In this document: piece after piece, positions 45,469-54,081 of the stretch
Layout of the letters: the number at the start of each line of letters is the position of its first letter
How positions within the stretch are numbered: the stretch's first letter is position 1
From: JBEVJK01 sp963791325
GTDB taxonomy: Bacteria > Pseudomonadota > Alphaproteobacteria > Rhizobiales > Rhizobiaceae
Length of the DNA: 64,000 nucleotides
Direction of reading: 5' to 3'
NCBI GenBank assembly: GCA_963791325.1
Contig: CAWBRU010000015.1
Location: 1-64,000, forward strand
The notes under the pieces: generated by a model
The model's input: the letters and a program-made list of their open reading frames with translations, nothing else
What the model was told of the DNA's origin: nothing
The model's database searches: none
Program-made: the position numbers and the translations under genes

Positions 45469-46365
45469 ATGAAACGGCCGCGCCTATCGGCACCGCTGCT
45501 GCTGCTCGCGCCGGCGCTGATCGTGCTGGCGGCGGTGGTGCTGGTGCCGCTGGCGCTCTCGTTTTACTCCAGCCTCACCCCGTTCCGGCTGACCAAGCCG
45601 GCGACCTTCTTCGTTTTCATCGGGCTGCGCAATTACGTCGGTCTGGCAAGCGACCCGGAATTCTGGGCCGCGTTCGGCCGCACCGTGCTCCTGCTCACCA
45701 TCGCGCTCAACCTGGAAATGCTGCTCGGGCTCGGGCTGGCGCTCTTGGTGGAAAAGGCCTCGCGTGGCCAGCGGCTGTTGCGCACCTTGATGATGTTTCC
45801 GATGATGTTCTCGCCGATCCTGGTCGGCTTCCAGTTCAAGTTCCTGTTCAACGACAATGTCGGCCTGGTCAACAACGCACTGCAGGCGCTCGGGCTGACC
45901 GACCGGGCGATTCCCTGGCTGATCGACGGCGACCTTGCCTTCATCGCCATCCTGGTGGCCGAGGTCTGGTCGTCGACCTCGGTGTTCGCCATCCTGATCC
46001 TGGCCGGGCTGCTCGCCATGCCGCGCGAGCCGATCGAGGCGGCCCGCGTCGACGGCTGCACGCCGTGGCAGACGTTCCGCTATGTGACCTGGCCGTTCAT
46101 CATGCCGTTCGCCTATATCGCGATGACGATCCGCTCGCTCGACGTTGCCCGCGCCTACGACATCGTCAAGATCATGACCGATGGCGGCCCGGCCAAGCGC
46201 ACGGAGCTGTTGTGGACGATCGTCGCCCGCACCGGCTACAGCGACGGCCGCATGGGGCTGGCCAACGCCATGGCCTATGTCTCGATCCTGCTGTCGATCC
46301 TGTTCACCGTCTACTTCTACCGCAAGCTCGCCGCCTCGCGCGGCCAGATCGGCGCGGAGTGGTGA
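45469..46365 (+). CDS. Sugar ABC importer permease, MalF-type
   Basis: A 298-residue inner-membrane protein with six helices: LLLLAPALIVLAAVVLVPLA, VLLLTIALNLEMLLGLGLAL, LMMFPMMFSPILVGFQFKFL, FAILILAGLLAMPRE and others. The EAA loop is EAARVDGCTPWQTFRYVTWP. The ATG at 45469 fits the helix start; the frame extends upstream through repeat sequence that is not protein-like. The stop overlaps the ATG of the next permease. Confidence 0.92.
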   Translation: MKRPRLSAPLLLLAPALIVLAAVVLVPLALSFYSSLTPFRLTKPATFFVFIGLRNYVGLASDPEFWAAFGRTVLLLTIALNLEMLLGLGLALLVEKASRGQRLLRTLMMFPMMFSPILVGFQFKFLFNDNVGLVNNALQALGLTDRAIPWLIDGDLAFIAILVAEVWSSTSVFAILILAGLLAMPREPIEAARVDGCTPWQTFRYVTWPFIMPFAYIAMTIRSLDVARAYDIVKIMTDGGPAKRTELLWTIVARTGYSDGRMGLANAMAYVSILLSILFTVYFYRKLAASRGQIGAEW

Positions 46366-47231
46366 TGGACGCCAACACCGCTCACCGGCTGAAGAAGCGC
46401 CTCGCCGGGCTGGCCCATCAAGCGGGCCTGTTCCTGGCAATGCTGGTCATCTGCCTGCCGGGGCTGTGGATCGTCGTGTCGTCGCTCAGGCCGACCGTCG
46501 AGATCATGGCCAAGCCGCCGGTGTGGATCCCGCAGAACCTGTCGCTCGACGCCTATGTCGCGATGTTTTCCGGCATCGGCCGCGGCGGCATCCCGGTGAT
46601 CGAATATTTCCGCAATTCGCTGATCGTGTCGCTCACCTCGACCGCGATCGCCATCGCCATCGGGCTCGCCGGCGGCTACGCCTTCGCCCGCTTCCGCTTC
46701 CGCGGCAAGACCGGAACCTTTCTGGGGCTGATGCTGACCCGCACCGTGCCGGGGATCGCGCTCTCCCTGCCGCTGTTCTTCGTCTATGCCCGGCTCGGCA
46801 TCATCGACACCCATTTCGGCCTGATCCTCGCCTATGTCGCGCTCAACGTGCCGTTCACGGTGTGGCTGATCGACGGCTTCTTCCGGCAGGTGCCGCGCGA
46901 CCTCGCCGAGGCCGCCCAGATCGACGGCTGCACCCGCTGGCAGGCGTTCTGGCAGGTCGAGTTCCCCCTCGCCGGCCCGGGCGTCGCGTCGGCGGCGATC
47001 TTTGCCTTCCTGACCTCGTGGAACGAGTTCGCGCTCGCTTCCCAGCTGACACGCTCGACCAATTCGAAGACCCTGCCGGTCGGCCTGCTCGACTACACCG
47101 CCGAGTTCACCATCGACTGGCGCGGCATGTGCGCGCTGGCGGTGGTGATGATCGTGCCGGCGCTGACGCTGACCTTCATCGTCCAGAAACACCTCGTCTC
47201 CGGGCTTACCTCCGGCGCAGTCAAAGGCTGA
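46365..47231 (+). CDS. Sugar ABC importer permease, MalG-type
   Basis: A 288-residue protein with six helices: GLFLAMLVICLPGLWIVVSS, LIVSLTSTAIAIAIGLAGGY, LTRTVPGIALSLPLFFVYAR, YVALNVPFTVWLIDGFF and a last ALAVVMIVPALTLTFIVQKH. The EAA loop is EAAQIDGCTRWQAFWQVEFP. It starts by TGATG overlap with the partner permease, which fixes the start. Confidence 0.93.
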   Translation: MDANTAHRLKKRLAGLAHQAGLFLAMLVICLPGLWIVVSSLRPTVEIMAKPPVWIPQNLSLDAYVAMFSGIGRGGIPVIEYFRNSLIVSLTSTAIAIAIGLAGGYAFARFRFRGKTGTFLGLMLTRTVPGIALSLPLFFVYARLGIIDTHFGLILAYVALNVPFTVWLIDGFFRQVPRDLAEAAQIDGCTRWQAFWQVEFPLAGPGVASAAIFAFLTSWNEFALASQLTRSTNSKTLPVGLLDYTAEFTIDWRGMCALAVVMIVPALTLTFIVQKHLVSGLTSGAVKG

Positions 47232-47234
47232 TCG

Positions 47235-48326
47235 ATGGCTCCCGTGTCGCTCAACAGGCTCACCAAGCGCTATGGCAACACCGAGGTCGTGCACGGCATC
47301 GATCTCGCAGTCGCCGATCGCGAATTCATCGCCCTGGTCGGGCCGTCGGGCTGCGGCAAGTCGACCACGCTGCGGATGATCGCCGGGCTGGAGGAGATCA
47401 GCGGCGGCGAGGTCCGCATCGGCGGCCGGCTGGTGAACGAGCTGCCGCCGCGGGCCCGCAACATCTCGATGGTGTTCCAATCCTATGCGCTCTATCCGCA
47501 CATGACGGTCGGCGAGAACATGGGCTTCTCGCTGAAGATCGCCAACCGGCCGAAGGAGGAGATCGCGCGCCGCGTCGCCGAAGCCGCCGCCATCCTCGAT
47601 ATCGAACGCCTGCTCGAGCGCCGCCCCGCGCAGCTCTCCGGCGGCCAGCGCCAGCGCGTCGCCATGGGCCGGGCGATCGTGCGCGATCCCGACGTGTTCT
47701 TGTTCGACGAGCCGCTCTCCAACCTCGACGCCAAGCTGCGCACCCAAATGCGCACCGAGATCAAGAAGCTGCACGCCAAGGTGCGCTCGACCGTCATCTA
47801 CGTCACCCATGACCAGGTCGAGGCGATGACGCTCGCCGACCGCATCGTCATCATGCGCGACGGTTTCATCGAGCAGGTCGGCACCCCCGACGAGGTGTTT
47901 CGCCGCCCGGCGAGCCGCTTCGTCGCGGGCTTCATCGGCTCGCCGCCGATGAACATGGCCGAGGCGACCGTGGCCGACGGGCGCCTCGCGCTCGCCGGCG
48001 GCGCCGGCCTGCCGCTGCCGCGCCAGCATCGCGGCCGGGTCGGCGCCGGCCGCAAGGTGGTGGTCGGGCTCAGGCCCGACGACCTCTACCCTGCCGGCCA
48101 TGGCCTTCATTCCGGGGCGGCCGAGGACGTCCACGAAGTGCCGCTGACGGTCACCATCACCGAGCCGCTCGGCAACGAGACGCTGGTGTTTGCCGAGTTT
48201 GCCGGCCGCGACTGGGTGGCGCGCATGCTCAACCCCAAGCCGCTCAAGCCCGGCGACCCGGTGCGCATGAGCTTCGACCTGTCGCAGGCGCATCTGTTCG
48301 ACGCCGAGACCGGCACAACCATTTGA
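47235..48326 (+). CDS. Sugar ABC importer ATPase, UgpC/MalK-type
   Basis: A 363-residue ATPase: Walker A GPSGCGKST, Q-loop NISMVFQSYALYPHMTVGEN, signature LSGGQRQRVAMGRA, Walker B DVFLFDEPLSNLDAKLR, H-loop YVTHDQVEAM. The C-terminal OB-type regulatory domain (from about 240) has VGLRPDDLYP and ETLVFAEFAGRDWVARML. It starts three bases after the permease stop. ATPases of this group can serve several importers, so it might also act with other carbohydrate systems. Confidence 0.95.
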   Translation: MAPVSLNRLTKRYGNTEVVHGIDLAVADREFIALVGPSGCGKSTTLRMIAGLEEISGGEVRIGGRLVNELPPRARNISMVFQSYALYPHMTVGENMGFSLKIANRPKEEIARRVAEAAAILDIERLLERRPAQLSGGQRQRVAMGRAIVRDPDVFLFDEPLSNLDAKLRTQMRTEIKKLHAKVRSTVIYVTHDQVEAMTLADRIVIMRDGFIEQVGTPDEVFRRPASRFVAGFIGSPPMNMAEATVADGRLALAGGAGLPLPRQHRGRVGAGRKVVVGLRPDDLYPAGHGLHSGAAEDVHEVPLTVTITEPLGNETLVFAEFAGRDWVARMLNPKPLKPGDPVRMSFDLSQAHLFDAETGTTI

Positions 48327-48337
48327 GGAGTTTCCGG

Positions 48338-49453
48338 ATGGCCATGATCGACACGGTCGAGCTGAGGATGGTCAACCTCATTCCCAAGGTGAAGCGCACC
48401 GACGCCATCCAGAGCTTCGTCAGCCAGGAGACGCCGATCGTCACCATCACCGACGCCGACGGCGCCACCGGCACCGGCTACAGCTACACGATCGGCACCG
48501 GCGGCTCCTCGGTGATGCGGCTCATCGCCGATCATCTGGCGCCGCGGCTGATCGGTTGCGATGCCGACCGGATCGAGGCGATCTGGCACGAACTCGAATT
48601 CGCCACCCACGCCACCACCATCGGCGCGATCACGGCGATCGCGCTCGCCGCGATCGACACCGCGCTGTGGGACTTGCGCGCCAGGAAGCAGGGCCTGCCG
48701 CTGTGGAAGCTCGCCGGCGGCGCCAAGGAGCGCTGCCCGCTCTACACCACCGAAGGCGGCTGGCTGCATATCGACACAGCCGCGCTGGTCGACGACGCCT
48801 TGGCAGCCAAGGCCAAGGGGTTCCGGGGCTCCAAGGTCAAGATCGGCAAGCCGCATGGCGCCGAGGACCATGCCCGGCTCCAGGCCGTGCGCGCCGCCGT
48901 CGGCGGCGACTACGAGATCATGACCGACTGCAACCAGGGTTTTCTCCTCGACGAGGCGATCCGGCGGGCCGGCCGGCTGCAGGAGCTCGATCTCGCTTGG
49001 ATCGAGGAACCGCTGGCCGCCGACGACATCGACGGCCATCGGCGGCTGTCGGCTGCGACATCAACGCCGATCGCGATCGGCGAATCGCTCTATTCGATCC
49101 GCCATTTCCGCGAATATATGCAGAAGCGCGCCTGTTCGATCGTGCAGGTGGATGTCGGCCGCATCGGCGGCATCACGCCCTGGCTGAAGGTCGCCCACGC
49201 GGCCGAGGCGTTCGACATGCCGGTCTGCCCGCATTTCCTGATGGAGCTGCATGTCAGCCTGGCCTGCGCCGTGCCGAACGGGAAATATGTGGAATACATC
49301 CCCCAGCTGGACACGCTGACCGGCAAGAGGATGCGGATCGAGGACGGCTTCGCCTATGCTCCCCAGGAGCCCGGGCTGGGCATCGACTGGGACTGGGATG
49401 CGGTCAAGGCGATGTCGTTGCCCGAGTTCACCACCAGTGTGAGGAAGAGCTGA
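48338..49453 (+). CDS. Enolase-superfamily sugar-acid dehydratase (mandelate racemase group)
   Basis: A 371-residue protein with the (beta/alpha)7-beta barrel signatures: KVKIGKPHG (KxK base), IMTDCNQGF (first metal ligand D, with N), LAWIEEPLAADD (second metal ligand E), TPIAIGESLYSIRHF (third metal ligand E), IVQVDVGRIGGITPW (Asp of the His-Asp dyad) and PVCPHFLMELH (catalytic His). The capping domain is in place at both ends. It probably dehydrates an aldonate or racemises a related acid; which one cannot be read from the sequence. GAGGAG precedes the ATG at 48338. The stop overlaps the next start (TGATG). Confidence 0.92.
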   Translation: MAMIDTVELRMVNLIPKVKRTDAIQSFVSQETPIVTITDADGATGTGYSYTIGTGGSSVMRLIADHLAPRLIGCDADRIEAIWHELEFATHATTIGAITAIALAAIDTALWDLRARKQGLPLWKLAGGAKERCPLYTTEGGWLHIDTAALVDDALAAKAKGFRGSKVKIGKPHGAEDHARLQAVRAAVGGDYEIMTDCNQGFLLDEAIRRAGRLQELDLAWIEEPLAADDIDGHRRLSAATSTPIAIGESLYSIRHFREYMQKRACSIVQVDVGRIGGITPWLKVAHAAEAFDMPVCPHFLMELHVSLACAVPNGKYVEYIPQLDTLTGKRMRIEDGFAYAPQEPGLGIDWDWDAVKAMSLPEFTTSVRKS

Positions 49454-49782
49454 TGCAGCGGATGGGAATGGTGATCGGCCTGAAGGACGGGGCGGCCGCG
49501 GAGTACAAGCGCCTGCATGCAGCGGTGTGGCCGGAGGTGCTGGCGAGGATTTCGGCGTGCCATATCCGCAACTATACGATCTTCCTCAAGGAGCCTGAGA
49601 ACCTCTTGTTCGGTACCTGGGAATATCACGGCAGCGACTTCGCCGCCGACGCGGCGAAAATGGCGGCCGACCCCAAGACGCAGGAATGGTGGGCTGTCTG
49701 CATGCCGCTGCAGGCGCCGCTCGGAACGCGCAAGGACGGCGAATGGTGGGCGATGATGGACGAGGTCTTCCACCATGACTGA
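49453..49782 (+). CDS. L-rhamnose/L-fucose mutarotase family protein
   Basis: A 109-residue ferredoxin-like fold enzyme of the L-rhamnose mutarotase family: MVIGLKDGAAAEYKRLHAAV, WPEVLARISACHIRNYTIFL, LLFGTWEYHGSDF and WWAVCMPLQAPL. The histidine in YKRLHAAVWPEV and the tyrosine in IRNYTIFL are the usual active-site residues. It would interconvert sugar anomers after uptake. Starts by TGATG overlap and its end overlaps the next gene by eight bases. Confidence 0.92.
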   Translation: MQRMGMVIGLKDGAAAEYKRLHAAVWPEVLARISACHIRNYTIFLKEPENLLFGTWEYHGSDFAADAAKMAADPKTQEWWAVCMPLQAPLGTRKDGEWWAMMDEVFHHD

Positions 49783-50848
49783 AGACTTCGACCCGACGAC
49801 GCTCCGGCAAGCCTGGCCGCTGCCGCTGTCGCCGCGGCCGGTGGTCATCTTCGGCGCCGGGTCGATCGTCGGCGACGCGCATCTGCCGGCCTACCGCAAA
49901 GGCGGCTTCCCGGTGCTCGGCCTCTACGATCCCGACCAGGCCAAGGCGCGCAAGCTCGCCGCCGCCTGGGACATCGCCGCCTATGGCAGCGCCGAGGAGG
50001 CCGCCGCCATCAAGGACGTGGTATTCGACGTCGCCACTCCGCCGACCCGGCATGCCGAGGTGCTCGGCGTGCTGCCCGAGCAGGCCGTGGTGCTCATTCA
50101 GAAGCCGATGGGCAGCGACCTGGCCGAAGCGACCGAGATCCTCGAGGTCTGCCGCAGGAAGCGGCTCGTCGCGGCGGTCAATTTCCAGCTGCGTTTCGCG
50201 CCGATGATGCTGGCGCTGCAGGACGCCATCGACAAGGGCTGGCTCGGCGAGATCGTCGATTTCGACGCCTGGCTGGCGCTGTCGACGCCGTGGAATTTGT
50301 GGCCGTTCCTGAAAGGTTTGCCGCGGATCGAGATCGCCATGCATTCGATCCATTATCTCGATCTGGTGCGCGAGCTGCTCGGCGACCCGCGCGGCGTGCA
50401 CGCCAAGACGATCGGCCACCCCGGCCATGAGGTCGCCCAGACCCGCACCAGCGCCATCCTCGACTATGGCCGGCGCGTGCGCTGCGCGCTGTCGGTCAAC
50501 CATGATCACACCTTCGGCCGCCGCCACCAGGCTTGCGAGTTCCGCATCCTCGGCACCGAGGGCGCCGCGTTTCTGCAGCTCGGCGTCAACCTCGACTATC
50601 CGCGCGGCGAACCGGACATCCTGGAGATCCGGCCGAAAGGGGCGGAAGGCTGGGTGCCGGTGCCGCTGTCGGGCGCCTGGTTCCCGGACGCCTTCGTCGG
50701 GCGCATGGCCAACCTGCAGCGCTTCGCCAATGGCGAGGACCAGGAGCTGGTGAGCTCGGTCGAGGACGCCTGGTCGACGATGGCGCTGGTCGAGGCCGCC
50801 TACCGCTCGAGCGCCCTCGACGCCACCCCGATCCCGGCGAGGCCGTAA
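49775..50848 (+). CDS. Gfo/Idh/MocA family sugar oxidoreductase
   Basis: A 357-residue NAD(P)-dependent enzyme. Rossmann loop PVVIFGAGSIVGDAHLPAYR, the family EKP motif in the variant IQKPMGSDLAEATEI, then LVAAVNFQLRFAPMMLALQ, and the active-site region IAMHSIHYLDLVRELLGDP. The glutamate usual before KP is glutamine here, as in some relatives. In this cluster it could oxidise the aldose (L-fucose or similar) to its lactone, or reduce a keto intermediate. Tightly linked to its neighbours. Confidence 0.9.
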   Translation: MTEDFDPTTLRQAWPLPLSPRPVVIFGAGSIVGDAHLPAYRKGGFPVLGLYDPDQAKARKLAAAWDIAAYGSAEEAAAIKDVVFDVATPPTRHAEVLGVLPEQAVVLIQKPMGSDLAEATEILEVCRRKRLVAAVNFQLRFAPMMLALQDAIDKGWLGEIVDFDAWLALSTPWNLWPFLKGLPRIEIAMHSIHYLDLVRELLGDPRGVHAKTIGHPGHEVAQTRTSAILDYGRRVRCALSVNHDHTFGRRHQACEFRILGTEGAAFLQLGVNLDYPRGEPDILEIRPKGAEGWVPVPLSGAWFPDAFVGRMANLQRFANGEDQELVSSVEDAWSTMALVEAAYRSSALDATPIPARP

Positions 50849-50854
50849 GCGCCG

Positions 50855-51301
50855 ATGGAGCAGATCCGACATTTCGAGGATTATGAGATCGGCGCGAGCC
50901 GGCTGACCTCGGGGCGCACCATCACCGAGACCGACTTCGTCGTTCATGCCGGGCACACCGGCGATTTCTTTCCCCACCACATGGACGCCGAGTTCATGAA
51001 GGCAACGCCGTTCGGGCAGCGCATCGCCCACGGCACGCTGGTGTTTTCGGTCGGCATCGGGCTGACGGCGACGGTGATCAACCCGGTCGCCTTCTCCTAC
51101 GGCTACGACCGGCTGCGCTTCGTGCGTCCGGTCTTCATCGGCGATACCATCCGCACCCGCACGACGATCGTCGCCAAGGAGGACGACCCCAAGCGCCCCG
51201 GCGCCGGCCGCGTGATCGAGCGCTGCGAGGTTCTCAACCAGCGCGACGAAGTCGTGCTGGCGGCCGATCACATCTATGTCGTGGAAAGGAAGACCAAATG
51301 A
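50855..51301 (+). CDS. MaoC-like hydratase
   Basis: A 148-residue single hot-dog domain: IRHFEDYEIGASRLTSGRTI, TETDFVVHAGHTGDFFPHHM with the catalytic aspartate and histidine (GDxxPxHxD pattern), PFGQRIAHGTLVFSVGIGLT, FSYGYDRLRFVRPVFIGDTI. It resembles the frameshifted protein at 34253, especially in FSYGYD.LRF..PVFIGDTI. A CoA-ester hydratase in a sugar-acid operon is unexpected. The next gene starts by ATGA overlap. Confidence 0.9.
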   Translation: MEQIRHFEDYEIGASRLTSGRTITETDFVVHAGHTGDFFPHHMDAEFMKATPFGQRIAHGTLVFSVGIGLTATVINPVAFSYGYDRLRFVRPVFIGDTIRTRTTIVAKEDDPKRPGAGRVIERCEVLNQRDEVVLAADHIYVVERKTK

Positions 51302-52032
51302 CGGGACAGCTGACCGGCAAGACGGTACTGGTGACGGCCGCCGCGCAGGGCATCGGCCGGGCGAGCGCGCTGGCCTTCGCCAGGGCGGGTGCTGCGGTGC
51401 ACGCCACCGACGTCAACCTGCCGGTTCTGGGCGAGCTCGACGGCACCCATGGGATCACCACCCGCAAGCTCGACGTCCGCGACGATGCCGATGTCGAGCG
51501 GGTGATCGCCGGGCTCCCTCCCCTCGACGTGCTGTTCAATTGCGCCGGCTATGTCCATGCCGGCACCATCCTGGAGATGAAGCCGGACGAGCTCGACTTC
51601 GCCTTCGATCTCAATGTGCGCTCGATGGTGCGGACGATCCGCGCCGTCCTGCCCGGCATGATCGCGCGCGGCGGCGGCGCCATCGTCAACATGTCCTCGC
51701 TCGCCTCCAGCGTGAAAGGGGTGCCCAATCGCTTCGTCTACGGCCTGACCAAGGCGGCCGTGATCGGGCTCACCAAATCGATCGCCGCCGACTATGTCGA
51801 CAAGGGCATCCGCTGCAACGCGATCTGCCCGGGCACGGTGCAAAGCCCGTCGCTTGAGGACCGGATGCGGGCGCAGGGCAACTACGAGACCGCACGGGCT
51901 GCCTTCATCGCCCGCCAGCCGATGGGCCGCCTGGGCACGCCCGAGGAGATCGCCGACCTTGCCGTCTACCTCGCCGGCGCGACCTACACCACCGGCCAGG
52001 CCTACGCCATCGAGGGCGGCTGGGGAATCTGA
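51298..52032 (+). CDS. SDR dehydrogenase, 2-keto-3-deoxy-L-fuconate dehydrogenase-like
   Basis: A 244-residue classical SDR: VLVTAAAQGIGRASALAFAR (cofactor loop), DVLFNCAGYVHAGTILEMKP, INMSSLASSVKGVPNRFVYG (catalytic Ser and Tyr) with LTKAAVIGLTKSIAADYV, then CNAICPGTVQSPSLEDRM. The TAAAQGIG loop, VKGVPNR and CPGTV.SPSL.DR are shared with bacterial 2-keto-3-deoxy-L-fuconate dehydrogenase and its animal relative DHRS6. It would form 2,4-diketo-3-deoxy-L-fuconate. A repeat-bearing gap separates it from the dehydratase gene that supplies its substrate. Confidence 0.9.
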   Translation: MTGQLTGKTVLVTAAAQGIGRASALAFARAGAAVHATDVNLPVLGELDGTHGITTRKLDVRDDADVERVIAGLPPLDVLFNCAGYVHAGTILEMKPDELDFAFDLNVRSMVRTIRAVLPGMIARGGGAIVNMSSLASSVKGVPNRFVYGLTKAAVIGLTKSIAADYVDKGIRCNAICPGTVQSPSLEDRMRAQGNYETARAAFIARQPMGRLGTPEEIADLAVYLAGATYTTGQAYAIEGGWGI

Positions 52033-52158
52033 ATCGATTCTAAGAAAAGTTGATGCGGGCTTTTCCGTCCGGAATTGCCGAAGAGCCAGGAGCCGAGCAG
52101 GTCGCCGATGCAAAGATCCGTGACCCGCTCGATCAAAATCGACCGGAGGGCTTTCGCC
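52033..52158. repeat. Gap with intergenic repeat, copy 2
   Basis: Contains the perfect palindrome GAATCGATTC near 52032-52041 and the element TTTTCCGTCCGGAATTG at about 52060, shared with 30735. The end holds the ribosome site GGAGGG of the next gene. Confidence 0.55.
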
Positions 52159-53436
52159 TTGACCAAGATCACCGGATTGCGGGTCTTCGACCTTCGCTTC
52201 CCGACCTCGCAGAGCCTCGACGGCTCGGATGCGATGAACCCGGACCCCGATTATTCGGCCGCCTATGTCGTGCTCGACACCGATACCGACGGGCTTGCCG
52301 GCCACGGCCTGACGTTCACCATCGGCCGCGGCAACGAGGTGGTGTGCCTGGCGATCGAGGCGCTCCGGCGGCTGGTCGTTGGGATGGAGCTCGACTGGGT
52401 CAGGGCCAATCCCGGCCGCTTCTGGCACCACCTCACCGGCGACAGCCAGCTGCGCTGGATCGGCCCGGACAAGGGGGCGATGCACCTTGCGGTCGGCGCT
52501 GTGGTGAACGCGGTTTGGGACCTATGGGCGAAGGCCGACGGCAAGCCGGTTTGGCAGCTCGTCGCCGATATGACCCCGGAGGAGATCGTGCGCATCGTCG
52601 ATTTCCGTTATTTGACCGACGCCATCACCCGCGAGGAGGCGCTCGCCATCCTGACCGACGCCGAGGCCGGCAAGGCCGAGCGGCGGGCGGTGCTCGAGCG
52701 CGACGGCTATGCGTGCTACACCACCTCGGCCGGCTGGCTCGGCTATCCCGACGACAAGCTGCTGCGGCTCTGCCAGGAAGCCGTCGACGCGGGCTTCAGC
52801 CACATCAAGATGAAGGTCGGCCGCGACCTCGAAGACGACAAGCGCCGGCTGACGATCGCGCGCGAGGTGATCGGGCCCGACCGTTTCCTGATGGTCGACG
52901 CCAACCAGGTCTGGGAGGTCGATCAGGCGATCGACTGGATGAAGGTGCTGGCCTTCGCCAAGCCGTATTTCATTGAGGAGCCGACCAGCCCCGACGACGT
53001 CGCCGGCCACGGCAAGATCCGCGCGGCGATCGCTCCGATCAAGGTGGCGACCGGCGAGATGTGCCAGAACCGGATCATGTTCAAGCAATTCATCGCCGAG
53101 GGCGCGATCGACATCGTGCAGATCGATTCCTGCCGCATGGGCGGGCTGAATGAGGTGCTGGCAGTGCTGTTGCTGGCGGCCAAATACAAGCTGCCGGTGT
53201 GGCCGCATGCCGGCGGCGTGGGCTTGTGCGAATATGTGCAGCACCTGTCGATGATCGACTACCTGGTCGTGTCCGGCACCAAGGAGGGACGGGTGATCGA
53301 ATTCGTCGACCACCTGCACGAGCATTTCGTCGAGCCCTGCGAAATCCGCAACGCCGCCTATATGCCGCCCAAGGCGCCGGGCTTCTCGATCGAGATGAAG
53401 CCGGCCTCGATCGAAGCCTATCGGCATAGCGAGTAG
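52159..53436 (+). CDS. L-fuconate dehydratase (enolase superfamily)
   Basis: About 425 residues. Family start TKITGLRVFDLRFPTSQSLD is reached from a TTG at 52159 with GGAGGG ten bases upstream; the ATG at 52108 would add 17 atypical residues. Active-site boxes: HIKMKVGRDLEDD (KxK), FLMVDANQVWEVD (metal Asp), YFIEEPTSPDDVAGH (metal Glu), VATGEMCQNR (metal Glu), IVQIDSCRMGG (Asp) and VWPHAGGVGLCEYVQHLSMI (His). The PHAGGVGLCE block and GYACYTTSAGWLGYPDDK are typical of L-fuconate dehydratases. It converts L-fuconate to 2-keto-3-deoxy-L-fuconate, the substrate of the SDR upstream. Confidence 0.93.
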   Translation: MTKITGLRVFDLRFPTSQSLDGSDAMNPDPDYSAAYVVLDTDTDGLAGHGLTFTIGRGNEVVCLAIEALRRLVVGMELDWVRANPGRFWHHLTGDSQLRWIGPDKGAMHLAVGAVVNAVWDLWAKADGKPVWQLVADMTPEEIVRIVDFRYLTDAITREEALAILTDAEAGKAERRAVLERDGYACYTTSAGWLGYPDDKLLRLCQEAVDAGFSHIKMKVGRDLEDDKRRLTIAREVIGPDRFLMVDANQVWEVDQAIDWMKVLAFAKPYFIEEPTSPDDVAGHGKIRAAIAPIKVATGEMCQNRIMFKQFIAEGAIDIVQIDSCRMGGLNEVLAVLLLAAKYKLPVWPHAGGVGLCEYVQHLSMIDYLVVSGTKEGRVIEFVDHLHEHFVEPCEIRNAAYMPPKAPGFSIEMKPASIEAYRHSE

Positions 53437-53467
53437 CGAATAGCGCGTTCCCTATTCGCTGCTCGCT
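53428..53467 (+). terminator. Long stem-loop ending the catabolic operon
   Basis: AGCGAGTAGCGAATAG and CTATTCGCTGCTCGCT pair over 16 bases with one mismatch around an eight-base loop. It begins at the last codons of the dehydratase gene. A strong structural stop or mRNA end, without a T tract. Confidence 0.55.
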
Positions 53468-53706
53468 ATCTCGCCATTCGCTCAACCAAACCAGCCGGTC
53501 GTAACGGCGGGCAAGTCTAAGAATTTCGGACCAGATCTGTTCCCTTCAGCGCAGGGCGACGATCGCGCTTTATGCGAAAGGCCTCGTCCGGGGACCGACC
53601 GTCGGCAAAAGCCGCGGGGTGGTGTTGCCCCCGTGTTACCTGCGTAAATTACGCAGAGCCCGGCGCCGTCCCGTGTACGTCTCCTCCCGAAACGAATGCC
53701 GACGTG

Positions 53707-54027
53707 ATGACGGAAACGGCGTCGATGTCAGACCAAGGGCAGCGGAAAGCAGGCGAGACGGCCGCCTTGCGGCGGTTCCCGAGCGAACGACGGCTGATTG
53801 AGGCGTTGGTGCTGCGGGACAGCGACTTCGCCGACATGTGCGAGGAATTGGCCGAGGCGGAAGACGCGCTGCGGGCCGCCGACCGGCTGCCTGAGGCGGT
53901 TCGTCAGGAACGAGCGGGGGAATGGACGGACTATATCGAGCGCCTGACGGCCGAGATCGCCAGGGCGCTTGGGGAAGCCAACGAGACCCGCATCGGCTGG
54001 GCCGGCCATCCGCGGAAGCGGCTATGA
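53707..54027 (+). CDS. Small acidic hypothetical protein
   Basis: About 106 residues from the ATG at 53707, or 100 from 53725; the longer upstream frame is not protein-like. All-helical: SERRLIEALVLRDSDFADMC, EELAEAEDALRAADRLPEAV, WTDYIERLTAEIARALGEAN. Unrecognised, possibly a coiled-coil protein. It precedes the keto-acid cleavage gene by 54 bases, so they may share a transcript. Confidence 0.65.
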   Translation: MTETASMSDQGQRKAGETAALRRFPSERRLIEALVLRDSDFADMCEELAEAEDALRAADRLPEAVRQERAGEWTDYIERLTAEIARALGEANETRIGWAGHPRKRL

Positions 54028-54081
54028 GCCAGCCTCAGGATGTGAAGACAGATACCGAAATCAAGTAGGGAGACTGAGCAT

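Noticed and set aside
46317..48293. A 658-codon open frame on the minus strand
   Set aside because: Antisense to permease and ATPase genes with full family motifs; the product is His/Arg-rich and matches nothing.
49586..51271. A 561-codon open frame on the minus strand
   Set aside because: Antisense to the oxidoreductase and MaoC genes; composition is typical of shadow frames.
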